NCBI RefSeq assembly: GCF_012272695.1
Contig: NZ_CP050902.1
Span: forward strand, 558,001-622,000
Length of the DNA stretch: 64,000 nucleotides
Origin: Nocardioides sp. JQ2195
Lineage (GTDB): Bacteria; Actinomycetota; Actinomycetes; Propionibacteriales; Nocardioidaceae
Direction of reading: 5' to 3'
The notes under the pieces are model-generated. The model saw only the letters and a program-made list of their open reading frames with translations. It was not told where the DNA came from and made no database searches. The position numbers and the translations under genes are program-made. Below are positions 1 through 7,613 of this stretch, piece after piece. Position 1 is the first letter of the stretch. Each line of letters opens with the position of its first letter.

Positions 1-1073
1 AGTTCCAGCTCCGGACCAAGTGGCCCACCTTCGACTACATGCTCACCACGGGCCCGGGCATGATCGTCGCCAGGTCGGCCGGCGAGGGTGAGTCGTTCAA
101 GCCGGTGGGCGCGGGCGCCTTCACGCTGGCCTCGCACAAGCCGGCCGAGAGCCTCAGTCTCGCGGCCAACAAGGACTACTGGGACGGCGCGCCCAACCTG
201 GACGGCATCAAGGTCGTGTTCCTCAACGACCCGACGGCGACGTTCGACTCGTTCGAGTCCGACGAGCTCGACGCCGCCTTCACGCGGGAGCCGGACCTGG
301 TCGACGAGGCCGTGCAGGGCAAGTTCCAGGGCTTCCTCAACATGGTCTCGCTCGGCAGCGTCGCGGTGATCAACGCCCAGGAGGGCCACCCCGGCAGCGA
401 CCCGCGGGTGCGCCAGGCGATGCACATGGCGATCGACCCCGAGGTCATCGCCGAGCGGGCCTACGGCGGCGCCGGCCTGCCCGGCAACGGGATCTTCGCC
501 AGCTCGTCGGTGTGGGCCAACGACGTCGACCCGCTGCCCTTCGACCCGGAGGCCGCCAAGAAGCTGGTCGACGAGGCGAAGGCCGACGGCTTCGACGGCA
601 AGGTCACCTACATGGACGCCTCCGACCCGGCGTCGCGCGAGACCGCGTTGACCGTCAAGGCGTTCCTCGAGGCGGTCGGCTTCCAGGTCAAGCTCGACCT
701 GGTCTCGAACGTGCAGGAGCAGATCAGCAAGGTCGCCATCGACCAGAACTACGACGTCGGCGGGTGGGGGATCAGCTGGCGCGAGGCCGGCCCCTACGGC
801 CGGATGTTCGCCACCCTGCACAGCGAGGGCAACCTGAGTGTCGGCATGGCCACCAGCCCCGAGCTGGACGCCCTCTTCGACGAGTTCCAGGCCGCGGAGA
901 CCGAGGACGAGCAGCTCGACATCATGGGCCGCATCCAGGAGCAGTGGAACGAGCAGGTGCCGGCGCTGGTCTACGGATCGACGGGTGAGTTCCTGATGTG
1001 GGACACCGACGTGCACGGGGTGGTCGACTCCACCAACAGCATGGTGCTGCTCGACGACGCCTGGATCGACTGA
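1..1073 (+). CDS. ABC transporter substrate-binding protein, family 5 (partial, 5' end outside window)
   Basis: The reading frame is open from the first bases of the window, so the signal peptide and N-terminal third are missing. The visible part is the C-terminal two thirds of a peptide/nickel-type (SBP_bac_5) extracellular binding protein. It is clearly paralogous to the complete binding protein at 38372-39985: both contain SFKP(V/I)GAG, DYWDG, a DxRVRQA helix and the shared stretch EAKADGFDGKV. It should capture a solute outside the membrane for a Dpp/Opp-type importer; the only importer in the window is at 32606-36623. A 31-bp repeat/hairpin element follows the stop. Confidence 0.85.
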   Translation, partial: FQLRTKWPTFDYMLTTGPGMIVARSAGEGESFKPVGAGAFTLASHKPAESLSLAANKDYWDGAPNLDGIKVVFLNDPTATFDSFESDELDAAFTREPDLVDEAVQGKFQGFLNMVSLGSVAVINAQEGHPGSDPRVRQAMHMAIDPEVIAERAYGGAGLPGNGIFASSSVWANDVDPLPFDPEAAKKLVDEAKADGFDGKVTYMDASDPASRETALTVKAFLEAVGFQVKLDLVSNVQEQISKVAIDQNYDVGGWGISWREAGPYGRMFATLHSEGNLSVGMATSPELDALFDEFQAAETEDEQLDIMGRIQEQWNEQVPALVYGSTGEFLMWDTDVHGVVDSTNSMVLLDDAWID

Positions 1074-1080
1074 CCCCCTC

Positions 1081-1195
1081 GCCGAGTCGGCACGAGTTGA
1101 CCGCTGCGCGCGTCAACTCGTGCCGACTCGGCGTTGTTGGGCGTCAACTCGTGCCGACTCGGCGTTGTTGGGCGTCAACTCGTGCCGACTCGGCG
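1081..1195. repeat. 31-bp tandem repeats with an inverted copy, between convergent genes
   Basis: Three direct copies of a 31-bp unit start near 1111, 1142 and 1173 (core CAACTCGTGCCGACTCGGCG). An inverted copy of the core lies at 1081-1101, giving a 21-bp perfect hairpin with 1112-1132. The element lies between the convergent binding-protein gene and the NTF2-like operon and may act as a two-way terminator. The same 31-bp family, diverged, recurs at 9792-9884 in the opposite orientation. Confidence 0.9.
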
Positions 1196-1199
1196 TGTT

Positions 1200-1628
1200 T
1201 CAGGGGCGCAGGACGGCGAAGTCTCCGAGCATGATCTGCATGTCGAACCGGCGACGGGCCAGCTTCCAGCCCTCCGGCGTGCGCTGCCACTGGTCGTCGT
1301 ACTCACCCATGCACTCGAAGAACGAGCCCTCCATGGGTCCGGCGCCGACGTGGTGCACGCGGGCGTAGGTCAGCGATCGGGCGGTGTCGCCGTCGACCGT
1401 GACCCGGTGGTTGCCGAGCAGGTGCTGGGTCGCTCCCACGCCACCGAGGTGCGAACGGACCTGCGCGACGATCGCCTCGGCGCCGTCCTTGCCGTAGCCG
1501 TGGGCATCGGGGGTGAACGCGTCACGCAGGAAGTCGTCGTCGCGGCGGTCGAGGGCAGAGGCGATGTGAGCCAGCTGCTCGATGACCTGCGTGCGGTCGT
1601 CGTCCAGGTGTCCGGCTGGGTCGCTCAT
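1200..1628 (-). CDS. NTF2/SnoaL-like small alpha+beta barrel protein A
   Basis: A 142-residue protein of the SnoaL-like/NTF2 fold, a scaffold used by polyketide cyclases, ketosteroid isomerases and the bile-acid dehydratase BaiE. Asp27 and His69 sit where BaiE has Asp35 and His83, but the catalytic Tyr position is Ile22, so activity may differ or it may partner the neighbouring paralogue. Its ATG overlaps the stop of the upstream gene (ATGA), so the two are translationally coupled. It is the last gene of an operon driven from the palindromic promoter near 3114. The reaction is not proven by sequence. Confidence 0.8.
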   Translation of the reverse strand: MSDPAGHLDDDRTQVIEQLAHIASALDRRDDDFLRDAFTPDAHGYGKDGAEAIVAQVRSHLGGVGATQHLLGNHRVTVDGDTARSLTYARVHHVGAGPMEGSFFECMGEYDDQWQRTPEGWKLARRRFDMQIMLGDFAVLRP

Positions 1629-2140
1629 GCCGGCTCGCCCTTGGCGCCACGGACCAGGAGCGCGGGCGCCTCGTCACGGCCGTCGAGGACGCGGCTGGTG
1701 CGCTTGGCGACCCGCCACCCCTCGGCCGTGCGAACGACCTCGAAGTGGTGCGCGGTGGCACGGCGTACGACGAACTCCGGCGCCTCCTCGAACGCGCCGC
1801 CCTGGTTGACGATCATCAGCGAGTGGCACACCGCAACGGCTTCGTCACCCGTGACCTGCACCCGGACCGGGCCGAGGAAGTGGGCGCATCCACCGGCGAT
1901 CCAACCCTGGTGGTTCTTCGAGCGCACCATGGCGCGGATCTGGTCGCGCCCGGCCATGCTGATCTCGTCGACGTCGTAGATGCCGTCCTCGGTCCACAGG
2001 TCGGCAACCATCTCGGCCTCGCCGGCGTCGACCAACGGCCCGTAGGCCGCGACCAGTTGGCTGATCTCCTGTTCGTCCTCCACCGCGCGCAGGCGCAGCT
2101 CGAGTCGTTCGATCCTGTCGAGCAGGACGTCGTGGTTCAT
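1625..2140 (-). CDS. NTF2/SnoaL_4-like protein B, candidate hydroxysteroid dehydratase
   Basis: A 171-residue SnoaL-like protein. The ATG at 2140 is preceded by a good GGAGGAG ribosome site. Tyr33, Asp38 (Y-x4-D) and His87 (GGCAHFLGP) reproduce the spacing of the catalytic Tyr30, Asp35 and His83 of clostridial BaiE, the bile-acid 7-alpha-dehydratase; a related NTF2-fold 7-alpha-dehydratase (Hsh2) is known from Sphingobium. In this steroid gene context a hydroxysteroid dehydratase is plausible but inferred. It shares the operon with the LLM oxidoreductase upstream and paralogue A downstream. SnoaL-like hydroxylases and isomerases are the alternatives. Confidence 0.8.
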   Translation of the reverse strand: MNHDVLLDRIERLELRLRAVEDEQEISQLVAAYGPLVDAGEAEMVADLWTEDGIYDVDEISMAGRDQIRAMVRSKNHQGWIAGGCAHFLGPVRVQVTGDEAVAVCHSLMIVNQGGAFEEAPEFVVRRATAHHFEVVRTAEGWRVAKRTSRVLDGRDEAPALLVRGAKGEPA

Positions 2141-2171
2141 GGGTGCTCCTCCCTCAGGTGGACAAGGTCCG

Positions 2172-3038
2172 TCAGCTGAACAGGGGTTCGGCGGCGGCGA
2201 TCGCGGCCAGTGCTTCGAGCTGCTCGCAGTAGTGCGTGGCCGACTCGGCGTGCACCGCGGTGCTGACCACCGTGGCACCGGCCTCGAGCACGCGGGCGAT
2301 CTGGTCGCGGGTGCGGTCGGGGTCGCCGATCGGGTCCAGTGGACGCCCGGCGCTGAGCGAGACCTCGAAGCCCTCGGGCACGTCCGACCCGGCGAGCATG
2401 CGAGTGAGCTCGTCGAGGGCCAGGCCGAACGGCACCCAGCCGTCCGCGAGCGTGAGCGCGCGGCGCAGCGAGCGCGGCGTACGACCCCCGATCCACAGGG
2501 GCAGGTGCTCCTGGACGGCGTGCGGCTCGATGACGAGGTCCTCGAAGTCGAAGTGCGAGCCGTGATAGCTGGGCACGCGCTCGCCGAGGCTGGCGCGCAG
2601 CGCCTTGAGGGCGTCGTCGGCAATGGCACCGCGGCCCTCGAAGGTGGCGCCGAGCAGCTCGAACTCCTCGGCCAGGGTGCCGACACCCAGGCCCAGGGTG
2701 ACCCGACCGTCCGAGACGAGGTCGAGGGTGCCGTAGCGCTTCGCGATCTCGAGCGGGTGGTGGTAGCCGAGCACGAGGACCTGCGTCACCAGCCGGATGT
2801 CCGTGGTGCGGGCGGCCAGGTAGCTGAGGGTGACCAGCGGGTCCCAGTACGTCGCCCCGCGCTGCTCGGCGACCTCCACCGGGACCGCCACGTGCTCACT
2901 GCAGGTCAGGTGGTGGAAGCCGAGCCGATCGGCAGCCTCCGCGATCGCAGTCAGCTCGGCGATGCCGGCCTTGTCCTCCCACGTGCTGTGGGCTCCGGGG
3001 TTGGCGGTGACGATCGGGCTGGTGATGCCGATGCGCAT
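2172..3038 (-). CDS. LLM-class (luciferase-like) F420/FMN-dependent oxidoreductase
   Basis: A 288-residue luciferase-like monooxygenase-fold protein. The N-terminus (MRIGITSPI) and the glycine-rich GRVTLGLGVGTLAEEF segment are typical of the F420-dependent TIM-barrel family, as is the C-terminal WIGGRTPRSLRRA region. Such enzymes oxidise or reduce carbonyl and hydroxyl groups, or insert oxygen, using F420 or FMN; the substrate here is unknown. The start has AGGAG eight bases upstream. It is the first gene of a three-gene operon with the two NTF2-like proteins and is divergent from the IclR gene. Confidence 0.85.
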   Translation of the reverse strand: MRIGITSPIVTANPGAHSTWEDKAGIAELTAIAEAADRLGFHHLTCSEHVAVPVEVAEQRGATYWDPLVTLSYLAARTTDIRLVTQVLVLGYHHPLEIAKRYGTLDLVSDGRVTLGLGVGTLAEEFELLGATFEGRGAIADDALKALRASLGERVPSYHGSHFDFEDLVIEPHAVQEHLPLWIGGRTPRSLRRALTLADGWVPFGLALDELTRMLAGSDVPEGFEVSLSAGRPLDPIGDPDRTRDQIARVLEAGATVVSTAVHAESATHYCEQLEALAAIAAAEPLFS

Positions 3039-3071
3039 GGTTGCTCCTGCCTCTGGCTGGGTGTCGCTCCG

Positions 3072-3121
3072 AGCCTGTCATCGACGCTCGACCGGGGTCG
3101 GCGAGCTCCCACTGAACGGGC
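3072..3121 (-). promoter_or_regulatory. Regulon palindrome (3107-3121) with paired -10, LLM/NTF2 operon
   Basis: The palindrome TCCCACTGAACGGGC is centred at 3114. On the minus strand a -10-like CAGGCT begins at 3077, 37 bp from the centre. Transcription should start near 3065, giving a leader of about 27 bases. Confidence 0.7.
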
Positions 3122-3122
3122 C

Positions 3123-3183
3123 CTGAAATGAATTTCAGAAAAGCCTTGCCGGGGTCGATCCGGCAGCCTAGAATCAATTTCAG
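3123..3183 (+). promoter_or_regulatory. iclR promoter with two IclR-type operators
   Basis: A perfect-arm site CTGAAATGAATTTCAG lies at 3123-3138, and a near-copy CTAGAATCAATTTCAG at 3168-3183 overlaps the -10 hexamer TAGAAT (3169-3174). The sites resemble the E. coli IclR consensus TGGAAATNATTTCCA, so autoregulation by the adjacent IclR protein is likely. The first site lies between the -10 and the regulon palindrome, so it could also affect the divergent LLM operon. Confidence 0.7.
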
Positions 3184-3219
3184 TTTGGGGGATGTCACCG
3201 AATACTGGAGGAGAGCACG

Positions 3220-4113
3220 ATGTCCGCAATGGAGACCGTCGAGCAGCCGGAGAAGACCGGCCGGGAACTGCCGCCGTCCATGGTCGAGCGGATGACGTTG
3301 ATCCTTGATGCGTTCCAGGGCGCGACCACGCGACTGACGCTCGAGCAGGTGGCCCGGGCCACGCACCTTCCCCGATCCACTGCGCACCGCATCCTCGACC
3401 AGCTCGTCAGCCTGGCGTGGCTGGAGCACACGCCGTTCGGCTACGGTCTCGGCTCGCGCTCGCTCAAGCTGGGCCACGCCGCTGACCGGGGCAACCACGA
3501 GCTGCGGGCCGAGGCGGCCCCCATGCTGCACGACCTGATGGTCCAGACCGGCCTGGTCGTCCACCTGGCCGTGCTGGTCAACGGCGAGGTCTCCTACCTC
3601 GACAAGGTCGGTGGCCGCTTCGCCGGCTCCGTCCCGTCCCGTGTCGGAGGTCGTGCCCCGGTGCACTCGACCGCCCTGGGCAAGTCGATGCTGGCCTGGC
3701 TCGAGGCCGAGACCGTCGAGGAGATGGTCGGTGAGGCACTCGCCCGCAGCACGCGGCGTACGATCGCCGACCGCCTGACCCTGCATCAGGAGCTGCACCG
3801 CATCCGTGGACGCGGCGGGCTCGCCTTCGAGCGCGGCGAGTGCTTCCCCAACATCTCCTGCGTTGCGGCTGCGGTGCGCGGTGTGGACGGCCCGATCGGC
3901 GCCATCTCCTTGGTCGGTGACGCCCAGGCGCCCCTCGAGCGGGTTGCGCCACTGGTGACCATGGCCGCCCGTTCGATCTCCCACAAGCTCTCCCCGGAGC
4001 TGGCCCAGCAGGTGCGTCCCCGTCGTCGCCCCCGTGCCGGGGTGCCGCAGGAGACCTTCTCCTCCGAGACCATGGGCCGGCTGATGGCCGTCGGCAACGG
4101 CGGCTGGATGTAG
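3220..4113 (+). CDS. IclR-family transcriptional regulator
   Basis: A 297-residue regulator: an N-terminal winged helix-turn-helix (about 25-75, with TLEQVARATHLPRSTAHRIL) is followed by the IclR effector-binding GAF-like domain (about 90-265, with the typical PVHSTALGKSMLAWL and ECFPNISCVAAAV motifs). The length is a little above the family's usual 250-270 because of short extensions at both ends. GAGGAG precedes the ATG at 3220. It is divergent from the LLM/NTF2 operon, with two CTGAAAT-type operators in the gap. IclR proteins act as repressors or activators of catabolic operons. Whether it also recognises the GC-rich regulon palindrome cannot be decided from sequence. Confidence 0.92.
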   Translation: MSAMETVEQPEKTGRELPPSMVERMTLILDAFQGATTRLTLEQVARATHLPRSTAHRILDQLVSLAWLEHTPFGYGLGSRSLKLGHAADRGNHELRAEAAPMLHDLMVQTGLVVHLAVLVNGEVSYLDKVGGRFAGSVPSRVGGRAPVHSTALGKSMLAWLEAETVEEMVGEALARSTRRTIADRLTLHQELHRIRGRGGLAFERGECFPNISCVAAAVRGVDGPIGAISLVGDAQAPLERVAPLVTMAARSISHKLSPELAQQVRPRRRPRAGVPQETFSSETMGRLMAVGNGGWM

Positions 4114-4202
4114 CCCGCAGGTCTCCGGCACCGGGTCGGGACGTCTGTGTCATCGCTTCGTGCGACGACCCCGGCGTCCCGATCCGCGTCCGGGGGCCGG
4201 GC

Positions 4203-4790
4203 TCAGCCCCAGCGGAAGCCGTCGCCCCAGTTGAGGAACGAGGCGGGGGTGGCATCGGGGTTGCGGCGAGACGGGTCGTTGAACTCGGTCCCGAACGCGC
4301 CCCGGTAGAAGATCATCGGCCGCTCGTAGCCCTCGTACTCCAGCTCCTGGACCCGACCGATCACGACGTCGTGGTCGCCGGCCAGGTGCACGGTCTCCAC
4401 CTCGCAGTGCACCCGCAGCATCACACCTTCCAGCGCCGGCGCACCCCACGCGGAGAGCTCCCAGTCGAGTCCCTCGAAGCGGGCGCCTCGGCTCGAGCCG
4501 AAGCGGGCGCACAGCTCGGCCTGCTCCTCGCCGAGCACGTTCACGCAGAACCGTCCGCTCCTGCTGATCCGCGGCCAGCTGCGGCCGCGGTGGTCCGCGC
4601 AGAACAGGATCAGCGGCGGCTCGAGGGAGACCGAGGCGAAGGACTGGCACGCGAAGCCGACCGGTCCCTCGTCGTCGACGCCGGTCACGATGGTCACGCC
4701 GGAGGCGAAGATGCCCATGGCGGCGCGCATCTCATCGGGGGTCGGCCCGGTTCGAGTGCTGATGTCGGTCTCGCAGATTTGGGTGCTCAT
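4203..4790 (-). CDS. hsaB: HsaB-like flavin reductase component of a 3-HSA hydroxylase
   Basis: A 195-residue flavin reductase (FMN-binding split barrel). It is very close in pattern to mycobacterial HsaB: VGFACQSFASVSLEPPL, SGRFCVNVLGEEQ, the GDHDVVIGRV motif and the FYRG segment. HsaB supplies reduced flavin to the monooxygenase HsaA, which hydroxylates the phenolic A ring of 9,10-secosteroids; two HsaA candidates lie nearby. An upstream ATG exists at 4802, but the -10-like GATGAT at 4803-4798 puts the transcript start at about 4790, so the leaderless ATG at 4790 (MSTQICE) is chosen. It is divergent from the hsaD-like operon. Confidence 0.9.
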   Translation of the reverse strand: MSTQICETDISTRTGPTPDEMRAAMGIFASGVTIVTGVDDEGPVGFACQSFASVSLEPPLILFCADHRGRSWPRISRSGRFCVNVLGEEQAELCARFGSSRGARFEGLDWELSAWGAPALEGVMLRVHCEVETVHLAGDHDVVIGRVQELEYEGYERPMIFYRGAFGTEFNDPSRRNPDATPASFLNWGDGFRWG

Positions 4791-4797
4791 GGTGACG

Positions 4798-4847
4798 ATC
4801 ATCCGGAACTCGGTGCGCCGGGTGGCCGATCGTCCCGGTCAGTGGCC
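4798..4847 (-). promoter_or_regulatory. Regulon palindrome (4833-4847) and leaderless promoter of hsaB-like gene
   Basis: TCCCGGTCAGTGGCC is centred at 4840. The minus-strand -10-like GATGAT begins at 4803, 37 bp away and 13 bp before the ATG at 4790, so the mRNA should begin at or next to the start codon. Confidence 0.7.
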
Positions 4848-4882
4848 GCCATCGTTGGCGGTGGCGCGGGCGCCCGGCCCGC

Positions 4883-4933
4883 TCCCGGTGATCGGGATCG
4901 CCGGGAGCGTCCGGACCCCAGGGGACCTAACGT
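4883..4933 (+). promoter_or_regulatory. Regulon palindrome (4883-4897) and leaderless promoter of hsaD-like operon
   Basis: TCCCGGTGATCGGGA is centred at 4890, followed by the -10 hexamer TAACGT at 4928-4933 (38 bp). The predicted transcript start coincides with the GTG at 4941. No TTGACA-like -35 is present. Confidence 0.75.
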
Positions 4934-4940
4934 GCGGAGG

Positions 4941-5807
4941 GTGACTGAACTGACCCGCGAATCGACCCTGCGTGAGTTGAAGACCGACAACGGCGTGCTG
5001 CGCTACCACGAGGCCGGCGACCCGGACGCGCCGCCGCTGGTGATGCTGCACGGCTCCGGCCCCGGCGTCAGCGCATGGCGCAACTACCGTGGCAACCTGC
5101 CGCTCTTCTCCCAGCACTTCCGGTGCCTGGCCCTGGAGTTCCCGGGTTTCGGGGTCAGCGACGACACCGACCTGCACCCGATGGCCGCGGCCTTCCCCGC
5201 CGTCGGCACGTTCCTCGACGAGCTCGGCCTCGACCGGGTGAACATGATCGGCAACTCCATGGGCGGCATCGTGGCCACCCGCTTCGCGATCGCCCAGCCC
5301 GAGCGGATCGACAAGCTGGTCACCATCGGCGGCATGGGCCGCAACATCTTCAGTCCGGCGCCCGGCGAGGGCCTCAACCTGCTCACCGACTTCGTCGAGG
5401 ACCCGACCCGCGAGCGGCTCGTCGCCTGGCTCAAGTCGATGGTGTACGACGAGTCGTTGGTCACCGAGGAGCTGATCGAGGAACGCCTCGCCGTCGCCAA
5501 GGACCCGGCGACCCTGGCCGCCGCGAAGCGGATGTACGGCCGGGGCGTGCTGCAGCACATGGCGAAGCTGGCCGAGAAGTCTCCGGAGCCGCCGTACTGG
5601 GCGATGCTCCACAAGATCACCGCGAAGACCTTGATCACCTGGGGTCGCGACGACCGGGTCAGCCCCGTCGACATGATGCTGCTGCCGATGCGGACCATCC
5701 CGCACGTCGAGGTGCACGTGCTGCCCAACTGTGGGCACTGGACCATGATCGAGCAGAAGGCGGCGTGGGAGTCCACCGTCCTCGCCTTCCTGACGAGGGA
5801 GGACTGA
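4941..5807 (+). CDS. hsaD: HsaD-like alpha/beta hydrolase (meta-cleavage product C-C hydrolase)
   Basis: A 288-residue alpha/beta hydrolase of the meta-cleavage-product family. The oxyanion segment MLHGSGPGVSAWRN, the nucleophile Ser106 in GNSMGG, an Asp in WGRDDRVSP and the His in NCGHWTMIE form the triad. HsaD cleaves the ring-opened DSHA to release the C/D-ring acid and 2-hydroxyhexa-2,4-dienoate. The GTG start at 4941 follows a TAACGT -10 by 8 bases and is probably leaderless; longer upstream frames cross the palindrome and are rejected. The next gene starts one base after its stop. Confidence 0.88.
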   Translation: MTELTRESTLRELKTDNGVLRYHEAGDPDAPPLVMLHGSGPGVSAWRNYRGNLPLFSQHFRCLALEFPGFGVSDDTDLHPMAAAFPAVGTFLDELGLDRVNMIGNSMGGIVATRFAIAQPERIDKLVTIGGMGRNIFSPAPGEGLNLLTDFVEDPTRERLVAWLKSMVYDESLVTEELIEERLAVAKDPATLAAAKRMYGRGVLQHMAKLAEKSPEPPYWAMLHKITAKTLITWGRDDRVSPVDMMLLPMRTIPHVEVHVLPNCGHWTMIEQKAAWESTVLAFLTRED

Positions 5808-5808
5808 G

Positions 5809-7446
5809 ATGTTCGACGAGGAATTCGACCTGGTCGTCGTCGGCTCCGGAGGCGGTGGCATGGTCGCCGCACTCGCCGCCGTCGAGGAGGGGCTCAGCGT
5901 CCTGGTCGTCGAGAAGGCGAAGAAGTTCGGCGGCTCCACCGGCATCTCGGGTGGCGGCATCTGGATCCCGAACAACCCGACCCTGCGCCGCCGTGGACAC
6001 CACGACTCGCGTGCGTCCATCCGGCGCTACCTCGACCTCCTGACCGAGGGCCGGGTTGCTCCGGAACGCCTCGACGCGTTCGTCGACAACGGGCCGGCCA
6101 CGATGGAGCTGCTCGAGAAGTCGAGGTGGATGAAGTTCAGCTGGACCAAGGGCTACGCCGACTACCACCCGGAGTACGACGGCGGCCGGCCGCTGGGCCG
6201 ATCGATCGAGCCGAAGCCGTTCGACACCCGCAAGCTCGGTGACGACGAGCAGTTCCAGCGCCCGAACAGCATGAAGGGCCCGCTCGGGCTCTGGGTGACC
6301 AGCAAGGACTACCACGACCTGGCCATGGTCAAGCGCACCTGGCGCGGCCGTTGGGCCTCGGTGGTGGCGGCGTGGCGGGTGTCGTCGAACGTCGTCCGGC
6401 GTCGGCACATGGCCACCGGTGGGCGGGCGCTGGTCGCCAGGCTCCGGATGGCCCTCAAGGACGCGGGCATCCCGTTGCGCCTGCAGACCTCGATGACCGA
6501 GCTGGTCACCGAGGACGGCAGGGTCACCGGGATCGTGACGACCACTCGCGACGGCGCCGTACGCCGGATCGGCGCGCGCCGCGGCGTACTCCTGGCCTCG
6601 GGTGGCTTCGACCACAACCCGCAGCTGCGCGACCAGTACCTGCCGGAGGGCGGCAAGGAGAACCACAGCCTCGGCGCCCGGGAGAACACCGGTGACGGCA
6701 TCCTGGCCGGCCAGGGCCTCGGTGCGGCCGTCGACCTGATGGACGACGCGTGGTGGATGCCGTCGGTGGAGCACCCGGCAGGTGCCACCATCCCCTTGGT
6801 CTCCGAACGCGCCATCCCGGGGCACGTGATCGTCTCCGCCGACGGGAAGCGGTTCACCAACGAGGCGTCGCCCTACGTCAACTTCGTGCACGACCAGCTC
6901 GAGGGCAAGCACCTGCCGGCCTGGTTCGTGATGGACGCGCGAGCCCGTGCTCGCTACCCGTTCGCCCAGATCCTGCCCGGGGCGCCGATCCCGAGGGACT
7001 TCTACGACAAGGGACTGGCCCACAAGGCCGCCACCATCGAGGAGCTCGCCGCCGCGATCGACGTACCGGCTGAGGCGTTGGCCGAGACCGTGGCCCGCTT
7101 CAACGGCTTCGTCGAGAGCGGGATCGACGAGGACTTCGGACGCGGAGCCAGCGCCTACGACCGCTACTACGGCGACCCGACGCTGAAGAACCCGAATCTC
7201 GACCGGGTCGACAAGGCGCCGTACTACGCGATGCAGATCCAGGTCGGCGACCTCGGCACGAAGGGCGGCCTGGTCACCGACGAGCACGCCCGGGTGCTGC
7301 GCGAGGACGGCTCGGTGATCGCCGGTCTCTACGCCACCGGCAACACCTCGGCATCGGTGATGGGCAACGAGTACGCCGGTCCCGGCGCGACCATCGGCCC
7401 CGCAATGGTGTTCGGCTACGTCGCCGCCCGCCACGCCGCTTCCTGA
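5809..7446 (+). CDS. kstD: KstD-like 3-ketosteroid Delta1-dehydrogenase / FAD-dependent oxidoreductase
   Basis: A 545-residue FAD-binding enzyme. The dinucleotide motif VVVGSGGGGMVAALAA is at residues 9-24, with FGGSTGISGGGIWIP after it, and the C-terminal GNEYAGPGATIGPAMVFGY holds the Tyr and Gly region used for catalysis in KstD. KstD removes hydrogens from C1-C2 of 3-ketosteroids; together with KshA this opens ring B. It lies in an operon directly after the hsaD-like gene and is followed by a strong hairpin. Related Delta4-(5-alpha) dehydrogenases share this architecture, so the exact bond oxidised is uncertain. Confidence 0.85.
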   Translation: MFDEEFDLVVVGSGGGGMVAALAAVEEGLSVLVVEKAKKFGGSTGISGGGIWIPNNPTLRRRGHHDSRASIRRYLDLLTEGRVAPERLDAFVDNGPATMELLEKSRWMKFSWTKGYADYHPEYDGGRPLGRSIEPKPFDTRKLGDDEQFQRPNSMKGPLGLWVTSKDYHDLAMVKRTWRGRWASVVAAWRVSSNVVRRRHMATGGRALVARLRMALKDAGIPLRLQTSMTELVTEDGRVTGIVTTTRDGAVRRIGARRGVLLASGGFDHNPQLRDQYLPEGGKENHSLGARENTGDGILAGQGLGAAVDLMDDAWWMPSVEHPAGATIPLVSERAIPGHVIVSADGKRFTNEASPYVNFVHDQLEGKHLPAWFVMDARARARYPFAQILPGAPIPRDFYDKGLAHKAATIEELAAAIDVPAEALAETVARFNGFVESGIDEDFGRGASAYDRYYGDPTLKNPNLDRVDKAPYYAMQIQVGDLGTKGGLVTDEHARVLREDGSVIAGLYATGNTSASVMGNEYAGPGATIGPAMVFGYVAARHAAS

Positions 7447-7452
7447 CACCTG

Positions 7453-7492
7453 ACCCGTCGGTCCCCGCGCTGTGCCGTGGGGGCCGACGGGT
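7453..7492 (+). terminator. Hairpin after the kstD-like gene
   Basis: ACCCGTCGGTCCCC pairs with GGGGGCCGACGGGT (one wobble pair) around a 12-base loop, seven bases after the stop. There is no U tract, which is common in high-GC actinobacteria. Confidence 0.6.
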
Positions 7493-7531
7493 CTGCTCAT
7501 CGTGGGTGTCGGACACTTCCTCGGCAGGTCG

Positions 7532-7581
7532 TCCCGATCAGCGGGAGACGCGCAACGGCCCGCTCGCCGGACTGTGATCGT
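7532..7581 (+). promoter_or_regulatory. Regulon palindrome (7532-7546) with -10, hsaA1-hsaC-like operon
   Basis: TCCCGATCAGCGGGA is centred at 7539, with the -10-like GATCGT at 7576-7581 (37 bp). The predicted leader is about 25 bases and contains a GAAGAG ribosome site before the ATG at 7614. Confidence 0.7.
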
Positions 7582-7613
7582 GGTGGGGTCGCCACCAAGA
7601 GAAGAGACCAAGA

